A stretch of DNA of 64,000 nt, taken from Sclerurus mexicanus. Taxonomy: Eukaryota > Chordata > Aves > Passeriformes > Furnariidae. Shown piece after piece: positions 1 through 14,200 of the stretch. The stretch is taken from assembly GCA_013396755.1 (NCBI GenBank), contig VWZF01002195.1:903191-967190 (forward strand). The letters are read 5' to 3'. The notes under the pieces were generated by a model. It made no database searches. It was not told the DNA's origin and was given only the letters and a program-made list of their open reading frames with translations. A program made the translations under genes and the position numbers. How positions within the stretch are numbered: the stretch's first letter is position 1; every line of letters begins with the position of its first letter.

Positions 1-754
1 TGTGGCTCACCATTGGACTCTGTCCAGTATGTCCATGACTCTCTTGTACTAAGGAGCTGACTAGCCTATAGTTTCCTGGGTCTTTCCTCCTTAAGACTGC
101 TTACAGAATATATTAATACAATATACAAAATGGCTAGAGAGTATACAAATGAAAACCCTTTTCCTTTCTACTACAATCACATCTTTGTGAATCCAAGACT
201 CGTTAAAAATAGCCTGGACTTCTTAAATAGTGTTGAGAACTCAGTATAAAGTCACAAGATTTCAAATACATCTACTAACAGAACCAGACAGGGAAAAATC
301 AGAATTGCAAATACAGAAGACTCAAAGAAAGCAGAACACTAAGTCTTAAACCTTATTGTTCCAAGTCAAAAGTATAATCTTCTCACATTTTTACTGCTAT
401 CCCTGCTATGAATAAATCAGTTACATTTAATAATTTTTTCTAAGGTACAGAGCAAAGTCAGCCAACTAATGCTACAGACTTATTGCACATCTACAGTGAC
501 TAAATAAAACTTTAACTTATATATAGCAGCTTCTTCAAAGGGAAAAGATACTCAGTCTCCACACTCTGTGAGTCCTGAAATCTACTTTGAGTTCTACCAC
601 TGCCTTTTGTGTGACAGCATTTAAGCTGCATTGTTCCATGAATCAGCCTCCTGACCTGTAAAATGGGCATTTTTCTTTCTTAAGCTAAAGCTTTCAGAGA
701 AAACACAATAGAGTGCCAATTTTTTTTTCTATATTTAACTATACTAGATGTGCT
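1..754. other. Intergenic flank, nothing recognised
   Basis: AT-rich sequence without an exon, RNA gene or repeat that I can identify. It lies downstream of the 3' end of FAM76B. Confidence 0.6.
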
Positions 755-829
755 TAATACCACTATGGGGATTGGAAGTAGGTGATATTTAAGGTCCCTT
801 CCAACCCAGACCAACCTATGATTCTATGA
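755..829 (+). repeat. CR1 LINE 3'-end fragment
   Basis: The segment matches the conserved end of bird CR1 elements: a GGGGATTGGAA block, then GGTCCCTTCCAACCCAGACC and an ATTCTATGA tail. Only about 75 bases remain, so it is a strongly 5'-truncated insertion. Confidence 0.8.
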
Positions 830-1394
830 CCCGAAGCCAAATTTTCCAAAACCTATTTCAAATTTTCTGAAATCTATCCCAAAGCACTATATTTCAGTAT
901 TTAGGATATTCTCATTTTAGCACCAGCGTTGTAATGGAACAGGAACAGCTATCCACAGAAAGCACACACCACCATATACTGTGGGGTTTAAGCAGCATCT
1001 AGTGGCTAACCTTATGTAGGCAGCCATCCTATTTAGCTCTATTTTCTCTTACTATATTTAGCATTCAGAAAGGGAAGAGGTGCATTCCATCCATTTCAGT
1101 AAACATGATCCAAAGATGTGTTCACTTTAAAAAAATCTTTATGTATCAGTCCCTCTAAGGCTAAATAAGAGAAAAAAAGTACTGTGGACTATTAATCACA
1201 GCCTAAAAACTGGACCGTATTAATCACAGAATGACCAAAGAATGCAGGAATTAAGTTTCAAATTCATATTGCATGGCAATTTGCTTTTTCTGCAAAATAG
1301 CATCATGCCACTCCAGTAAGAGGAGGTATCGAGCGCTCACTCCACTTTTGCAGATGTTTTAAGACAGCTGGAAGCTGTCTTGTGCATAGTGATC

Positions 1395-2648
1395 ATGAAA
1401 TTTACCGCAGTGGAGGAAATTTACCTGACGGAGAAGGTTGTGGAGCAGATCATCCTGTGTGCCCTCAGATGGCATGTGCTGGACAACCAGGGGATCAGGC
1501 CCCACTTGACCAACCTGACCTCCTTCTATGATAAGGTGACCCACTTAGTAGATGAGGGAATGGCTGTGGATGTTATCTACCTGGACTTTAGTAAAGCCTT
1601 TGACACTGTTTTGCACACCATTCACCTGGAAAAACTGGCTGCTCATGGTTGTGGACAGGTGCACTTGTTGCTGAGTCAAGTCCAGAGAGTGGTGGTAAGT
1701 GGAGTTACACCCAGTTGCCAGCTGTTCACAAGGGGTGTTTCCCAGGGCTCTGTGTTGGGGCCAGTTCTGCTTAGTATCTTTATCCATGATCTGGGAGAGC
1801 GGATCAAGTGCACCCTCAGTCAGTTTGCAAATAACACCAGGTTGAGTGGGAGCATTTATCTGCTGGAAGGCAGGAAGGCTCTGCAGACGGATCTGGACAG
1901 GCTGGATTGATGGGCCAAGGCCTGTTGCGTGAGGTTCAACAAGGCAAAGTACCAGGTCCTCTACTTGGGTCACAGGGAAAAGGACCTGTGGGTGCTGGTC
2001 AACAGAGGCTGAACATGAGCCAGCAGTGTGTACAGGTGGCCAAGAAGGTCAATGCCATCCTGATTCGTATCAGAAATAGTGTGGCCAGCAGGAGCAGGGC
2101 AGTGATGGTCCTTCTGTACTCGGCACTGGTGAGGCTGTACCTTGAATCCTGTGTTCAGTTTTGGACCCTTCACTCCAAGAAAGACATTGAGGTGCTGGGG
2201 TGTGTCCAGAGAAGGGCAACGGAACTCATGAAGGGTCTGGAGCACAAGTCCTGTGGGGAGCAGCTGAGGGAGCTGGGGGATGTTTAGCCTGGAGAAAAGG
2301 AGAATCAGGGAAGCAATACTGCTCTCTACAACTACCCAAAAGGAGGTTGTAGTCAGGTGGGGGTCAGTCCCTTCTCCCAGATAACAAGCAATAGGATGAA
2401 ACAGCCTCAAATTGCATCAGGAGAGGCTTGTATTGGATATTAGGAAACATTTCTTCATCATTGTCAAGCATTCAAACAGGCTGCCCCAGGGAAGTGGTGG
2501 AATCACTGTCTCTGAAAATGTTCAAAAAACATGTAGATGTGGCACTCAGGAACATGGTTTAGGGGTTGACTTGGCAGCACTGGGTTAACAGTTGGACTCA
2601 GTGATCTTAAAGGTCATTTCCAAATTAAACCCACTCCATGATTGTATG
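1395..2648 (+). repeat. CR1 LINE, 5'-truncated, with RT remnant
   Basis: This is a partial CR1 retrotransposon on the plus strand. A 176-codon open frame (1380-1910) carries reverse-transcriptase motifs: YLDFSKAFDTV near 1578-1610, then GVSQGSVLGPVL. The expected catalytic FADD reads FANN (about 1823-1834). The frame then breaks. A second frame (1907-2287) carries the end of the ORF, including YSALVRLYLESCVQFW and VQRRATELMKGLEHK. The 3' part ends near 2632-2648 in a decayed CR1 tail (CCATGATTGTATGA). The element is not able to move by itself. The 5' limit is approximate. Confidence 0.9.
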
Positions 2649-5639
2649 AGAAAGGTTTTTTTGCCTATGATAACTTTAATGAATGCTGTAACCTGAGTCA
2701 GGTAAGTCACCAGTAAGTAAATTCTTGTAGATCCTGAAGGAATGATTGAAATTACTGTTCCTGGTTGTGTTTTGTAACAGGCTCTGCAACTATAGAACTG
2801 CAAGTTGTATGGGCATTACTGGACTGCTTCAGTGGAGTCAGCTTGATTAATTTGTTAGTCTTTCAGCAGTGACTTAAGTTATTGCAGCAAATATGCCTTT
2901 ACAGCTCTTCCCCTTTTTGGAAGGTTGTAAAAAGTTTCCCAGGGAACATCTACAAATAAAATTGAAGACATGAGTTGACGTACCTGATGAAGGATAAATT
3001 GTGAATGCCCTACACCTTTTATTGAAATAAAGCAAACCACATCTGTTGATTCAAATAAGGGAAAACATCTTAAGGTTTTCAGCACACAGTTCAAAATAAA
3101 TGGCTCTTAAGTACTGAAAAAGTGGAGGGGGTTACAACTGGATGTAAAAATCAACTTGGGCTGCAAACTGCAATACCTGCAGAAGCCTTATTAGGAATAC
3201 ATCACATTCCTCTGACCCAACTTGCAATGAGATCGCCTTGGTCCAAAACTCTGACCTATTTGTTCGTTCAATTTATTTTTGTTTGTCCACAAGCCTTCTG
3301 CAATCAAACAAAGACACTATAAAAGTAGACTTCTGCTTATACCTCTAATACTGACCTTTTGTATGGAAAGCTGATGCAGGTTTATCTTCAGCCTTTAGTA
3401 TTTTTCAGAAGCTGGAATACCTATTTTCCAACTGACATTTAAAAATGAATGAACTCCAAAGTACTCCAAGAGTCAGAAACCCTTAGCAGAACAAGAATGT
3501 ACACTCTAGAAACAAATCTCTACTTTCACCTGGCTTGTTTAGCACATCAGCACCCATGGCAATTAAACCTCCTTCAGTCAAAATGCAAAATTGCCTTTAC
3601 CTGCTAGGAGAGATAATGAAGAAAAATTGCCATCAGCAACAAGGTCAGTTCGAACAGTGCCAGCATACTACAATGAACATTTTCAAAGGCAAACAAGCAA
3701 ATCCAGACTCGTTTTCTGCTTAGGTTAAGGCAAGAAAAATGTCAGTGATACATGTGCAGCTGAGCGACATACCTTCAGGACAACGTCTGTCTAATGTATA
3801 CGAATGGTCACTTGAAGTCACATACTGAAACTTGCACCATGCCATGTGTCAATGTCATACAGTACTCTCTTCCAGTTTTACTTGGCTTTTTCGACTTAAA
3901 CAGTATGACTAACTGCTTATAAAGTGGATGTTACATTGTACAACTTTATATTTCCATTTAATTAAACTGTTTATTCATTTCTCAAATTTGGACTCCAGTA
4001 TCATTAAAAAAATTCAAACCGAAAGATTCCTTTAAGCAATGCTGCATTTTACACATATAGAAAATATGCAACTTTAAAAACCCCCCACCTGTGTGATTCA
4101 GTAGATCACATAAACAAGTAACATGGTACGAGTCTCTTTCCCATTAGCCCTGACATTTCCATTACTCTCCTTTTTTCCCAAGGATCACCACAAACTCATC
4201 CTACTTCCACCCCTAAAATCCCCTTGTGTGATACACCCTACTTCTTCTGTGGGATTCAACAGAAGTAATTTCATATATGAATACCTCTTCCATGAGGAAG
4301 CTAAAGCAATTGCACACAATATATGAGAAAATGTATCTTCTATTGCAGTACCAATGTTTTAGTAACTCATTTGAAGGAATAAAAATGATAGGGACAGCTT
4401 TTACCTCATTCCAAAAAGTTAAAGACTATAGTTTGCAATCATAAACATCACTGTTTTCAGAAAAATCAGTGTGGATTCAGAGCTTTTGAAGCTACTGAAG
4501 ACCACTAAGAACTGCCTGAATGCCTATACACAGGTGACATAAAATTAAATCTTCTTTCAGGAAATTTGCTTCAAGTGATGTAAATCTCTTTTTGGGAGTA
4601 AATCAGTTACATGGCCAGTTATACACATTTTGCATGTGTCACATGGAAGCTGTTCCCAAACTAGGTACCACACATGGTTTGGACCTGCACTCAGCTTGAG
4701 AAATAAATGGCTTCAAAGTCACAGTTGCAAGTTTGCATTAAAGTAAGGCTAAGAACAACATAATATTAGAATAGCATATTGTTCATGACTATACCTAATA
4801 TAAAATATCACTGGTTTAAGATGCTCTGAAACTCAGATTCCCCCTTTCTAGGTAATTGCCTTGATCAAATAGATACAGAATCTTATTCTCTTATTGGCTT
4901 GGGGAAGGGTTTTATTGTTTTGCTTTGTTTTTGTTTGTTTGGGTTTTTTAGTTCTTTTTTTATTTGTGGGGGTTTTTTTGTTGGGTTTTGTTTGTTTTTC
5001 TTTTTTAATATTGAACTTTAATTTTTGAATGAGAAGTATTCCTCTGGATTGTGGAAAGACAAATATTGATTACTGAAGAACATTTAAAATAAGATTTACA
5101 AACTGCAGCACAAGTGCTCTGAACACTAGAAGCCCCCATGACTGACAGCCAGCAGGATGTTGCTGTGGGCACTTAACTCCTCCTGACATAGGAAGGGGAA
5201 CATGCAGAGAAATTACCAGTGTCACTTCAAATCACCCAACTTGTATGCAATGAATGTAAAAGAAGATCAACTTTATGGTTAACAGAGTAAGACTGAAATT
5301 CAGGTACTTTTAAACACAAATGCTGGTGTTAACCAGTACATAGCTTGTTGAAGGCTTTATTAAATGTCACTAGGTTTCAGTTAAACCTTCAGGGTTTTTT
5401 CTTCTCTCTAAGAAAATATTTCTATGTATTATAATTCTGTTGCAGAAAACAAAAATATTTTCATGAGACAAAGCAATCTGAAGCTCTAATTTCTTACAAT
5501 TTGTAGATGGCCCAAGGTATCTAATCTTCACAGAAATCTAAATATTAAATTCTGCCCTTATTTTGTCCACAGACTTCTAGTGAATGACATAGCAAGAAAG
5601 ATTAATGCAAAATACAGAATTATGAATAATTTTAAAAGG
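2649..5639. other. Intergenic flank of FAM76B; T-rich tract inside
   Basis: No exon or known repeat was recognised. A low-complexity T/G-rich tract lies at about 4903-5025. Several short open frames here have no recognisable product. Part of this stretch could belong to a longer FAM76B 3' UTR, but the sequence does not show that. Confidence 0.5.
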
Positions 5640-5662
5640 ACAGATCAATGTTTTGACAAGAT

Positions 5663-5668
5663 TTTATT
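5663..5668 (-). terminator. Candidate distal poly(A) signal of FAM76B
   Basis: AATAAA on the minus strand, about 2.45 kb past the stop codon. A CA dinucleotide and a GT-containing stretch follow at suitable distance. This is one of several candidates. Confidence 0.35.
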
Positions 5669-7400
5669 GTGAAACATTGGATTTAGAAAAGGTACAAAAT
5701 GTCAACGGTCAGATGTGTGCCAGTACAGTATTTCAATAGTCTATACATGTGGACAGCTGAATAGCTTCACTGCAGAACAAGTACTTAGACATACTATCTA
5801 AAAGGGGGCCGCAATATTCACAGGCTTAAAATACATAAAAAACTTGAGCCAAAATGGCCATTACTGGTCAATGCTAATCAACATCTGGAAACAGGCTAAA
5901 AAGCACAATACAGTACAACAATCTCCTTGCAGATCCACGCTGAAAGAACATCAGTTTATTATGTCAATAATCTACAGCTCCAGGACATGATTCTTAGGGC
6001 CAGGATTCAGTTGGCTAGTTAACAACTTTAAAAAAATCAATGTTAAAAATTAGATTATGGAAGAAAACCCATATGTATTTAATTAGAATTAAACACTGTG
6101 AAGCCCCTAAAAATTTTTCTGACTGGGATTTATAAAGTCAGTTACTTCTAATACAGACCTTCAGCTTGTTTCTTTAAAATGTCCTGACTGCGGCTTGAAC
6201 AGCTATCATTAAGTAATCTTAATTCCAATGCTTCATTTTGTTATGCATTTCTGTAATTTAAAAGAAATTTTGTTGAACATGGGTCACCATTCAACTGGAA
6301 AAGAAATTACCCAAATACTAATTCTGAATTAATAGAAGTCATAAATTTGTATATTAAAAAATATTAATAACAACCCCAAAGGATAGTAGCATTCTCTACC
6401 CTAGTTCAGTAAGTTTAAAGAAGAGCATTTGTAAACATACAAAGTTGATTTTAGGGTATAAAAATACACATATACCATATGAAACAAGAGAGCTTGAATT
6501 TTTCATATTTTTCAGTAGTCTCACTGCTGGAACTCATCTGAACTATTGAAAAGGTATTCATAGTTCAGTACCTGGGTGAACAGCCAAAGGACTCAGAATT
6601 TAGTTCTTTAATTAAAAATGTGTAGCTGCTTTTACACAAATAAGCTTACTGAAATGTCAACAGGTACCCTGTTACAAGTCAGTACCCAGAGCTGACCTAA
6701 ACCTTCAGCCATGTAAGTCTACTTCCCATTATGCTGATTCATAACTTACCTTCCTGAACAGACACCTTGGGGTATACTGGATTACTGTTTAACAAATTTC
6801 TGAATATGACTAATGTCCATTGGGAGCAGAGCTAAATTTAAACTGATATAATTTAGAATCAAAATCCACCCAGAACATTAAAACAACCCACCTTTTGACA
6901 ATACATCCACTCTCTTAATTTCAAGACCATTTGGCTACTCTTTTTTCATTGTGTACCTTTACTGGGAGATGTGAGTCTTGCAATTCATTAGGAATCACTG
7001 TAAGTTACAACTAAGTACATTAAACCAGACAATGGGAAGGAAATAAATGCTTTTAAAACTTCGAGTGTATATCACTAGTTAAGGATGTAACATTGGCAGT
7101 ACAATATCTGCTATGGAATCAAAATTGGTGCTGTGCCAAATGTGGAAAATTTATGAACAAAAGCACAAAATTCCAGTGTGGCAAAAAAACATTTCGTTTT
7201 TTGTTCGGGAAGTGTTTGGCATTGGCAGCACTAACAAAATTCTACACCCCACAGACACAAGCTACAAAGGTTATCTAAAGCCAATATTCACTGTCCATCA
7301 ATTAGCTAGCTAGCTCTTAATGCTGCTTTGAGCACTGCACTAGCCACTTTGATCTTTGTTTCAGATTCCTCTGTACACACATTTATATTTACATAAAACA

Positions 7401-7406
7401 TTTATT
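7401..7406 (-). terminator. Candidate proximal poly(A) signal of FAM76B
   Basis: AATAAA on the minus strand, about 715 bases past the FAM76B stop codon. Its use cannot be judged without transcript data. Confidence 0.3.
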
Positions 7407-8119
7407 AAACATGATTTTAAAACATAAAAACCTTATGTACAAAATACCAACATTCCTATAAATAAACAGTTGGAGAAAGGCACTTGCAAGAAAAATCTAC
7501 AGTAAATCTTACAAAAACCACACTGCCTCTGTTACTGTACAATAGATAATCTTTCGGTCAATCCCTATCACAAGAATGTAAAACACTAATTACTTGTTGT
7601 AACTAAGAATATAACCATTACAGTCATATTTACACATACATATATGCCTCTTTTTAGTTTGAGAGCACCATGATTTCCATTCTAAATTTATATTTTGATA
7701 CAAAGTAAAAGAACAGTTGCCAGAAACCAGTGTTCAGTGTCACTGCAGATTCATAAACTTTTGGCTGACATCAGTGTAGTTTAAAAGATTCAGCTGCTAC
7801 TTTGTAAAAAGTACACCTAGTTTGTTATTGCATGTTGTCCTTTTAGAGAGAGCACTGCTATGTTCTCTATGCAATTGTTAATACTATTGCTGGCAGAAAG
7901 TTTCCAATATCAAAAAAATAAAAACATTCTTCAATCCAGTTGAAGTATTTCATCTGAACAGTAACTAAAAAAAGCTGCATATTAATTATAAAAACATGTA
8001 GGAAACATGCCAACTAATCTGGTGTGCAAAAATATTTCTTCCACTACACAAGATTTTAAGGGCTTCACAGAATTACTCAAATGTACATTGAGTAGCAAAC
8101 GCCACAAATAACCAGTTCC

Positions 8120-8209
8120 TCAAGGAGATGTGAGGATACTCCCACTTTTATCAAACTTTTTACCCTTTGACAATGCTGCAACCTGTTTGAGCAGTTCTCT
8201 GTTTTTGGC
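8120..8209 (-). CDS. FAM76B: FAM76B exon 10 (last coding exon)
   Basis: The exon opens with AKNRELLKQVAALSKGKK after a TTGCAG acceptor and ends SILTSP then TGA (8120-8122). It gives 29 residues and closes the C-terminal coiled coil. Confidence 0.95.
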   Translation of the reverse strand, partial: AKNRELLKQVAALSKGKKFDKSGSILTSP

Positions 8210-11200
8210 CTGCAATACAGATAAAAGTATGAATTACTGAAATGTTTCCAATAGTATTGTCATGTACCAATTTCCCATGGCATTTATGAACAAATAATCT
8301 AAACGTACATGCTGAGAATATTCAAAGAAGGTAATGATCACTTTCCAAAGATCTGTATATGCTTTTTGATATGCATATTCCATCTTTAACAGAAAAAGTA
8401 ACCACATTTCTTGTACCTCAAAATTTAGTATATCCAGTATTGCACCAAGTCGTTGTTCAGTCTGTGATTTAGAGGGCAACTAATTCAGGCTTTCTTCCTG
8501 ATAAAGTATGCTCTAACAAGACATGTCTAACTGTCAATGTGTTAATGCTGAGCCCTTAAATTGGATCCATAGTCCAATGACAACTAATAAATTGTCAAAG
8601 AACAGACACACAAAAAATAGCATAACCTTTGAGAAAGTATGTGAGGTAAGCCTATCTCTGAAAGCTAAAAGGTGATTCATAGACTGAGTTTAATTTATAT
8701 GGATTATCTATTGGCTGCAGAGCTGCTGTACAATGCATTCACAGTTAAACATGGCAACAACCACTTAAGAACTTGGTGCTACTGTATTGTAGCGAACAAT
8801 ACCTAGTGAACAAGCTGACTGAACAGTTGGAATACATAACTCCATCGGAAGTATTTCTCAAATATCGATAAGCAAACACTCACCTGCAACTGTTCCACAG
8901 TTTCCTTATGAGCTTTCTCCATACTATTCATCTTTGTCCTCAAGTTAGACTCTTGGTACTGAAAGTCTGCCTTCAGTTCTGTCAACTGAAAACACAAATG
9001 CTATGAAGATTCCTTGAACTGCTACAATATATATCTTCTAACCAATCTGAGAAATATTTATGGAAGCCTCACGAATTGCAGAAAACACTTGTATTTATTT
9101 ACTATTGCTGTATTAACAGTTCAACACTTGAGAAGCAGTTTGAAAAGTATGTATGGCTATTTTATATGAATAAAACAACTGTTCTTATATAACCATACTC
9201 TTGGCTCAGGATTTTGGATAAAGAAGGCTAAACGTCAACAAAAAAAAAATATTCAAATACAAGCCTGATGATTTATAATCTTCACTGCTCTTTCAGCTGT
9301 GAGATGCTTATCATAATTGTTAGTTACATCTCTGTTATATGGTATGGTAACACATGAAAAATCTTCCATACAAAGACAGTGGAAAGGATTCATTTGTGTC
9401 CTTTTATGCTACAATTTGTCCTAAACAGAAGTTTACAGTCCAGATTTTCCCCATTTCTCGATCCATAACAATGAATTAAACTGCATTATTGGAAACATGC
9501 AATTTCAATGACTTAACTAATGATTTAATTCTGAGCATATGGTGTAGTATTGCTGCCACTGGGTCTGTGCTGAGAGAGACAGAGATCCAGGTGACATACA
9601 TTTAGGCAGGTGTTTCTAAAGTGTGATATATGCTTCTATCCAAGTGCTAAATGCTTCTTCTGGAAGAATGTGCAGCCAGGTGAACTACTAGTGGTTTTCT
9701 CTATATGGACCCAGAAGTTTTAGGAATCACTTCTTTAAAAAGTTCAGTCCTTCAAAGCATCCCAGACTCACGGGGCTCTTCTGAACCTCTTCAGTAGATT
9801 TGGTTTTATCAGCAAATGAAGCCTCTTTGCTAGCAAAGATGCCTGCCATAACAAACCAGAGCATGCACTCCTAAAATGACTACTGAGACTGCTCTTACCA
9901 ACCTTAGTGTGTGTCAAATCACATGTAGTGAAAGAAGATATTCAAAAGAACTGCCAATCAAACGGTCAAGTGCAGTTATGTTGATACAGTGGTATATTAT
10001 ACCTCCTTGTATAGACTGCTGCTCAAGGTATGCACTTATGGCTGTTTTAAATTACAGGGAATCCAGTGCAAAGACACATACCGCACATTATATATCAAAA
10101 AAACTTAGTGGTAGTGTTGCACCACAGCAAAGTATGCAACTAGATGAGTAAACACACTACCTGTGAACATTCAGCAAACTGTGGTCTGTTCCTAATAATC
10201 AAGTCTCAGGGCTCCAGGGTAATGTTGTCTCACTAACATTTTGTGCAGAAAGACAAATAAGGCTAGTACTGCAAACAATAAGCACTGATAATGACACAGC
10301 TGACATCCTGACTGATAACAAAAAATGATGAATGAGGATTGTCTGTAAAGCTGCTGTACTGTGTTGTTTGTTGCCATGTTACAGTTTCAGAGGTTTTTCT
10401 TTCAGAGCATTCCAAACTGTTCAAATGCTGTCCCTACACAAATCTTGAGACATGACCTTAACAGGAATCTCCCACAGATCTGGGTCAGGTTTTTATCCCA
10501 AATTTACCCTCTCACAAAATAAAATCTGCAGTGCATTCATTTGTTGTATATTTTTCAGCTATGCAAACACTGTACAATGTGTTCTGCTTTTCTCCTCCCC
10601 GCAGCAGCAGCAGAAAGTAAGTGATGTTCTGAAAGTGAGGAATTCATGCCCAAAGGAATCTTTACGTTCAAAGAACTCTGAGGTCAAATAAATAGTTTTA
10701 GCAGTGGGGATATTAAAATTATTAGGTGCTCTCCCTATGGAAACAGCACAAACCAAGTCACTGCAAGGGTTATGCAGAAGCAGGTGACATTTCCTTACCT
10801 ACCCCTTTTGTAAGCTTTGCCTAGTAGAGTAAAGATAAAAAGAGATAAGTGAATTTCCTACTGACTCATGATCTTCTCCTGGGTTTATAAGAGAGAGATC
10901 AGAGTCTAAGGTCCATTCTTTGAAGAAAATACCTAAAGAGAATCCATGACAGACTGTTCAGCTCTTTCACATTGAACACTTAAAGCCTTGAAATAGCAAG
11001 TACTTCTAACACTTAGTATATTCTAAGTGACATAAATGAAAATATGTTCAATATCCTTTACAAATAACATCTAAGTGTAGAAATGAAGATACTGAACTAT
11101 GGTTTAAAAGTGGAAGCATTTTCCCTTTCAGGATGAATAAATCTTTCCTAACAATCAATGTTTTGATAGGCCACCATGCACTGACAATCAAAATTTTACT

Positions 11201-14200
11201 TGAAAATATAGTATATTTGTTTTTAATACAATTCCATAACCTACTCAATCCTGAACAGACGTTCTAGAGCCACAGTTACAGTGTCTTAAAAGCATCTAGT
11301 TATTCAAATGGCAGAGAAACAAGCTCTAATAAATGAAAAGCAAAGTGCGCATTTGTAGTGATTTCTCTTTTCTTGTTAGTCATTAGTTTGTTTGAAGGGT
11401 GAATCTTTTGTAAGTTTTAGTGCAGCCACTTGGGCCTGACTATTTTAACAGACATCCATTTAATCCAAGCTTTTCTTTCAGTCTCTGACCACCACAAAGA
11501 CTTGGCATCCTACACACTGCATGTTACCAATCTTATAAAAACAAAACACCTAATTTTCATACACTGTACATTTAAATTTGGACATCAACTTATTATGGCT
11601 ATAGTTGCTTTAGTTTAAGACTAAATAAAAACTATGCTAAACTCAGAATGGTTACTACTCTTTGACATGACTCAGTTTAGAACATGTAAAGCATGCAAAT
11701 CACTGTCTGGCATTTTATCCCTCACCTATGGTATGCAGCCTGAGTAACAGGCTAACTTCTAGATGGCTGAAGTGAGGGAAGATGAATTCCTCTTTGACTT
11801 GGAGCTAAAATATATTCTTGATACGAAAGTCCCAAACTTGTTCTTTAAATGGTAAGATCTGATTAGCTGCTATATAAAGCAATTGCATCTGATTTTTGTT
11901 TTATCTCACTGTTTTGACATTGTTAGGTATCTACAAAATAGAAACCAAAACTATATAGTTTTTATTAAAAAGGTGAAACTTTTACCTTTTTATCTTTCTC
12001 TAAAATAGTCTGATCTCTTTGCTGCAGAAGACGTTTAAGTGACATTACTTCTTCTTTAAGCTGACTTATGAGGACAAAGTTGTCAGTTCCACCACTGTCT
12101 GCAGACTGATTTATAGAGCTACTAAAAGTGAAAAACAGTAGTTACTTACAATATCAATAGCAAAATAAAAAACCAACAGTTCGGGTTTTTTTTCATTTCA
12201 AATTGGATAATTAGTAATTCCACAAACCTCCTTAAGGACTACTGCAAAAATATATGTACCTGGCAGAAATGGATGCAACTGGCAAATTACCCTACTAATC
12301 GCACACATTACATACACCTGCAGAAATATAAATCAGTTTTAACTTTGAGGGGAACAAATACCTTTTGACTGAAGCAGCCACTTTTAACTTTTATTCCAAC
12401 TATTTGGCCAGAGACAGAATAAAGATTCAGTCTCCCATGTTAAGGTCCAAAAGAATTCTCTAGATATTGGGTCAACTTAAAGCAGCAGGTTCAACCCTAT
12501 CATCTAATTGATAAAACACCAATGTCAGGGAATACCATTTTGTTGATAGCTGTTGCTTTGTTCACAAGCTTTGATTAATTTCGCCCCAAACAGCTTAAAA
12601 GCAGGAAAACAGTGCTAGTTTTCTGCCAACAGTGTCGTTTAACTGACTGACAGCACTCAGATGCTAGACAAGAGTTTCACCTCCCTCATTCTTCAGACCA
12701 AAAAAAAAAGGCAACTGGCCATAAGTCAGCACTTTATTTGGTTGAAATGGCTCAGCTTTACAAAAATATAACTTTACCTATCTCCATTTGATGGCTTGGA
12801 TTCCAGTTTGGGCTTTTTCTTTGGAGTTTCATTCTGAATAGCTGCAGAGGATTTATGGCTGAAATCAAACAAAATGTAAACCTAAAGCCTCATACTATAT
12901 AACTCTCTAATATCACCATTTGGTACACATAAAATAACTAACTCATGCTCCTAGCTGGAATGCTAGAGACTAGCCAGAAATGCAAGAAAAAGGAAATTCT
13001 TTAAATGAAAACTGTAAGATAAATGAAAAGAAAATTAATAAATAATAGTATATTTACCTCTGTTTCCATAGTCCCTGATCTTGTTCTGGACTCAGATTGC
13101 TGATTCTGAAATATGTGAAATGTATTTGGTAACTGACCCAATATGCCATTATTTCTAGAATTTATGTGAATGGTATCTGTACTTGAGAAAAATCCTCCCA
13201 CCCTTTTTTTTTTCCTAATGAAAAAGCAAACAATTATGAATTTTCAGATGGGCATTGATACTACCTGTCATATTCCTGATCCCGCTTTACCATGTGAGGA
13301 TGTTATAAAAGTATTTCTCGGCTAAATATCTACACTATTGCAAGTCACAAGGAGTAGACTTCAAGACTGATGGCTAAACCTTTTTGCTGATATCTCTCAA
13401 TTCTTTTGAACTTTGCATTGCTAATCTCATACTCAGCAAGCTGGTCGAAAGCAGCACTCCTGGGATTCCCATACTGCCATATGAACATTGCCTGAAGTAG
13501 TGCTCATGTGGTGGCATAAGAGCAAAGCTCAGTTCTGGATCCCTGAAAATAACTGCTTCTCAGGTGTAACAATTTGCTTTCAATCATTTCAAAAGCAACT
13601 AGTAAAGAGCACTGATACAGGAATGGTAGAATGCAGAAGACAGCATCGAATGAAATAGTTCGAAGAATCCGTATTTCTACCTCAATGTCTCTATTGTCTG
13701 GTCTTAACAATAACTGAAATGGACAGGCAAAAAGAGTCATATTCACTGGACCAGAATCAATAGAACCACGGCAGCCTACAGAAAAAAAAGGTAGGAAACC
13801 AGGAACATTGTGATCTGTATAAAGATAACGCTTACTGGTACAACTCTTGAGTATATCAGAAGCTCTATTCTGTGGTAAAGAAGTAACTTTTTTTTTTTTT
13901 ATTTAATCCTTACTATACCTCTGCCACATGCATTAAACTAGATTTAACTTGCTGTAACTCAATTTTCAGCAGAGATTTGAAAGAACATTAAAATAACTCT
14001 CTGAGTTATTGCATAAGAATAATTTTCTTCTTCAAATTCCTAAAAATCCAAACCTTATTTTTCTATTTTTTTAAAAGTGAAAATATATGCATTTCTCTTT
14101 TTCTCATTCCCAATATCATTCCAGCTTATTTTGCTTCTATCTTTAAGTGACATTTAGACAGGCAATTTCAGTCAAGATGAAAACTTATAAGAACTGGAAA

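Larger units (their letters stand above)
5640..8119 (-). other. FAM76B: FAM76B 3' UTR (candidate extent)
   Basis: The stretch follows the FAM76B stop codon on the minus strand without a break. It is AT-rich with no repeat that I recognise, which is typical of a long conserved 3' UTR. Candidate minus-strand AATAAA signals lie at 7401-7406, 5955-5960 and 5663-5668. The lower limit is set by the last of these and is a guess; the mRNA could end at any of them. Confidence 0.4.

Noticed and set aside
13504..13746. An 80-codon minus-strand frame within FAM76B intron 5
   Set aside because: It has no recognisable motif, and the FAM76B exons on both sides join in phase without it.
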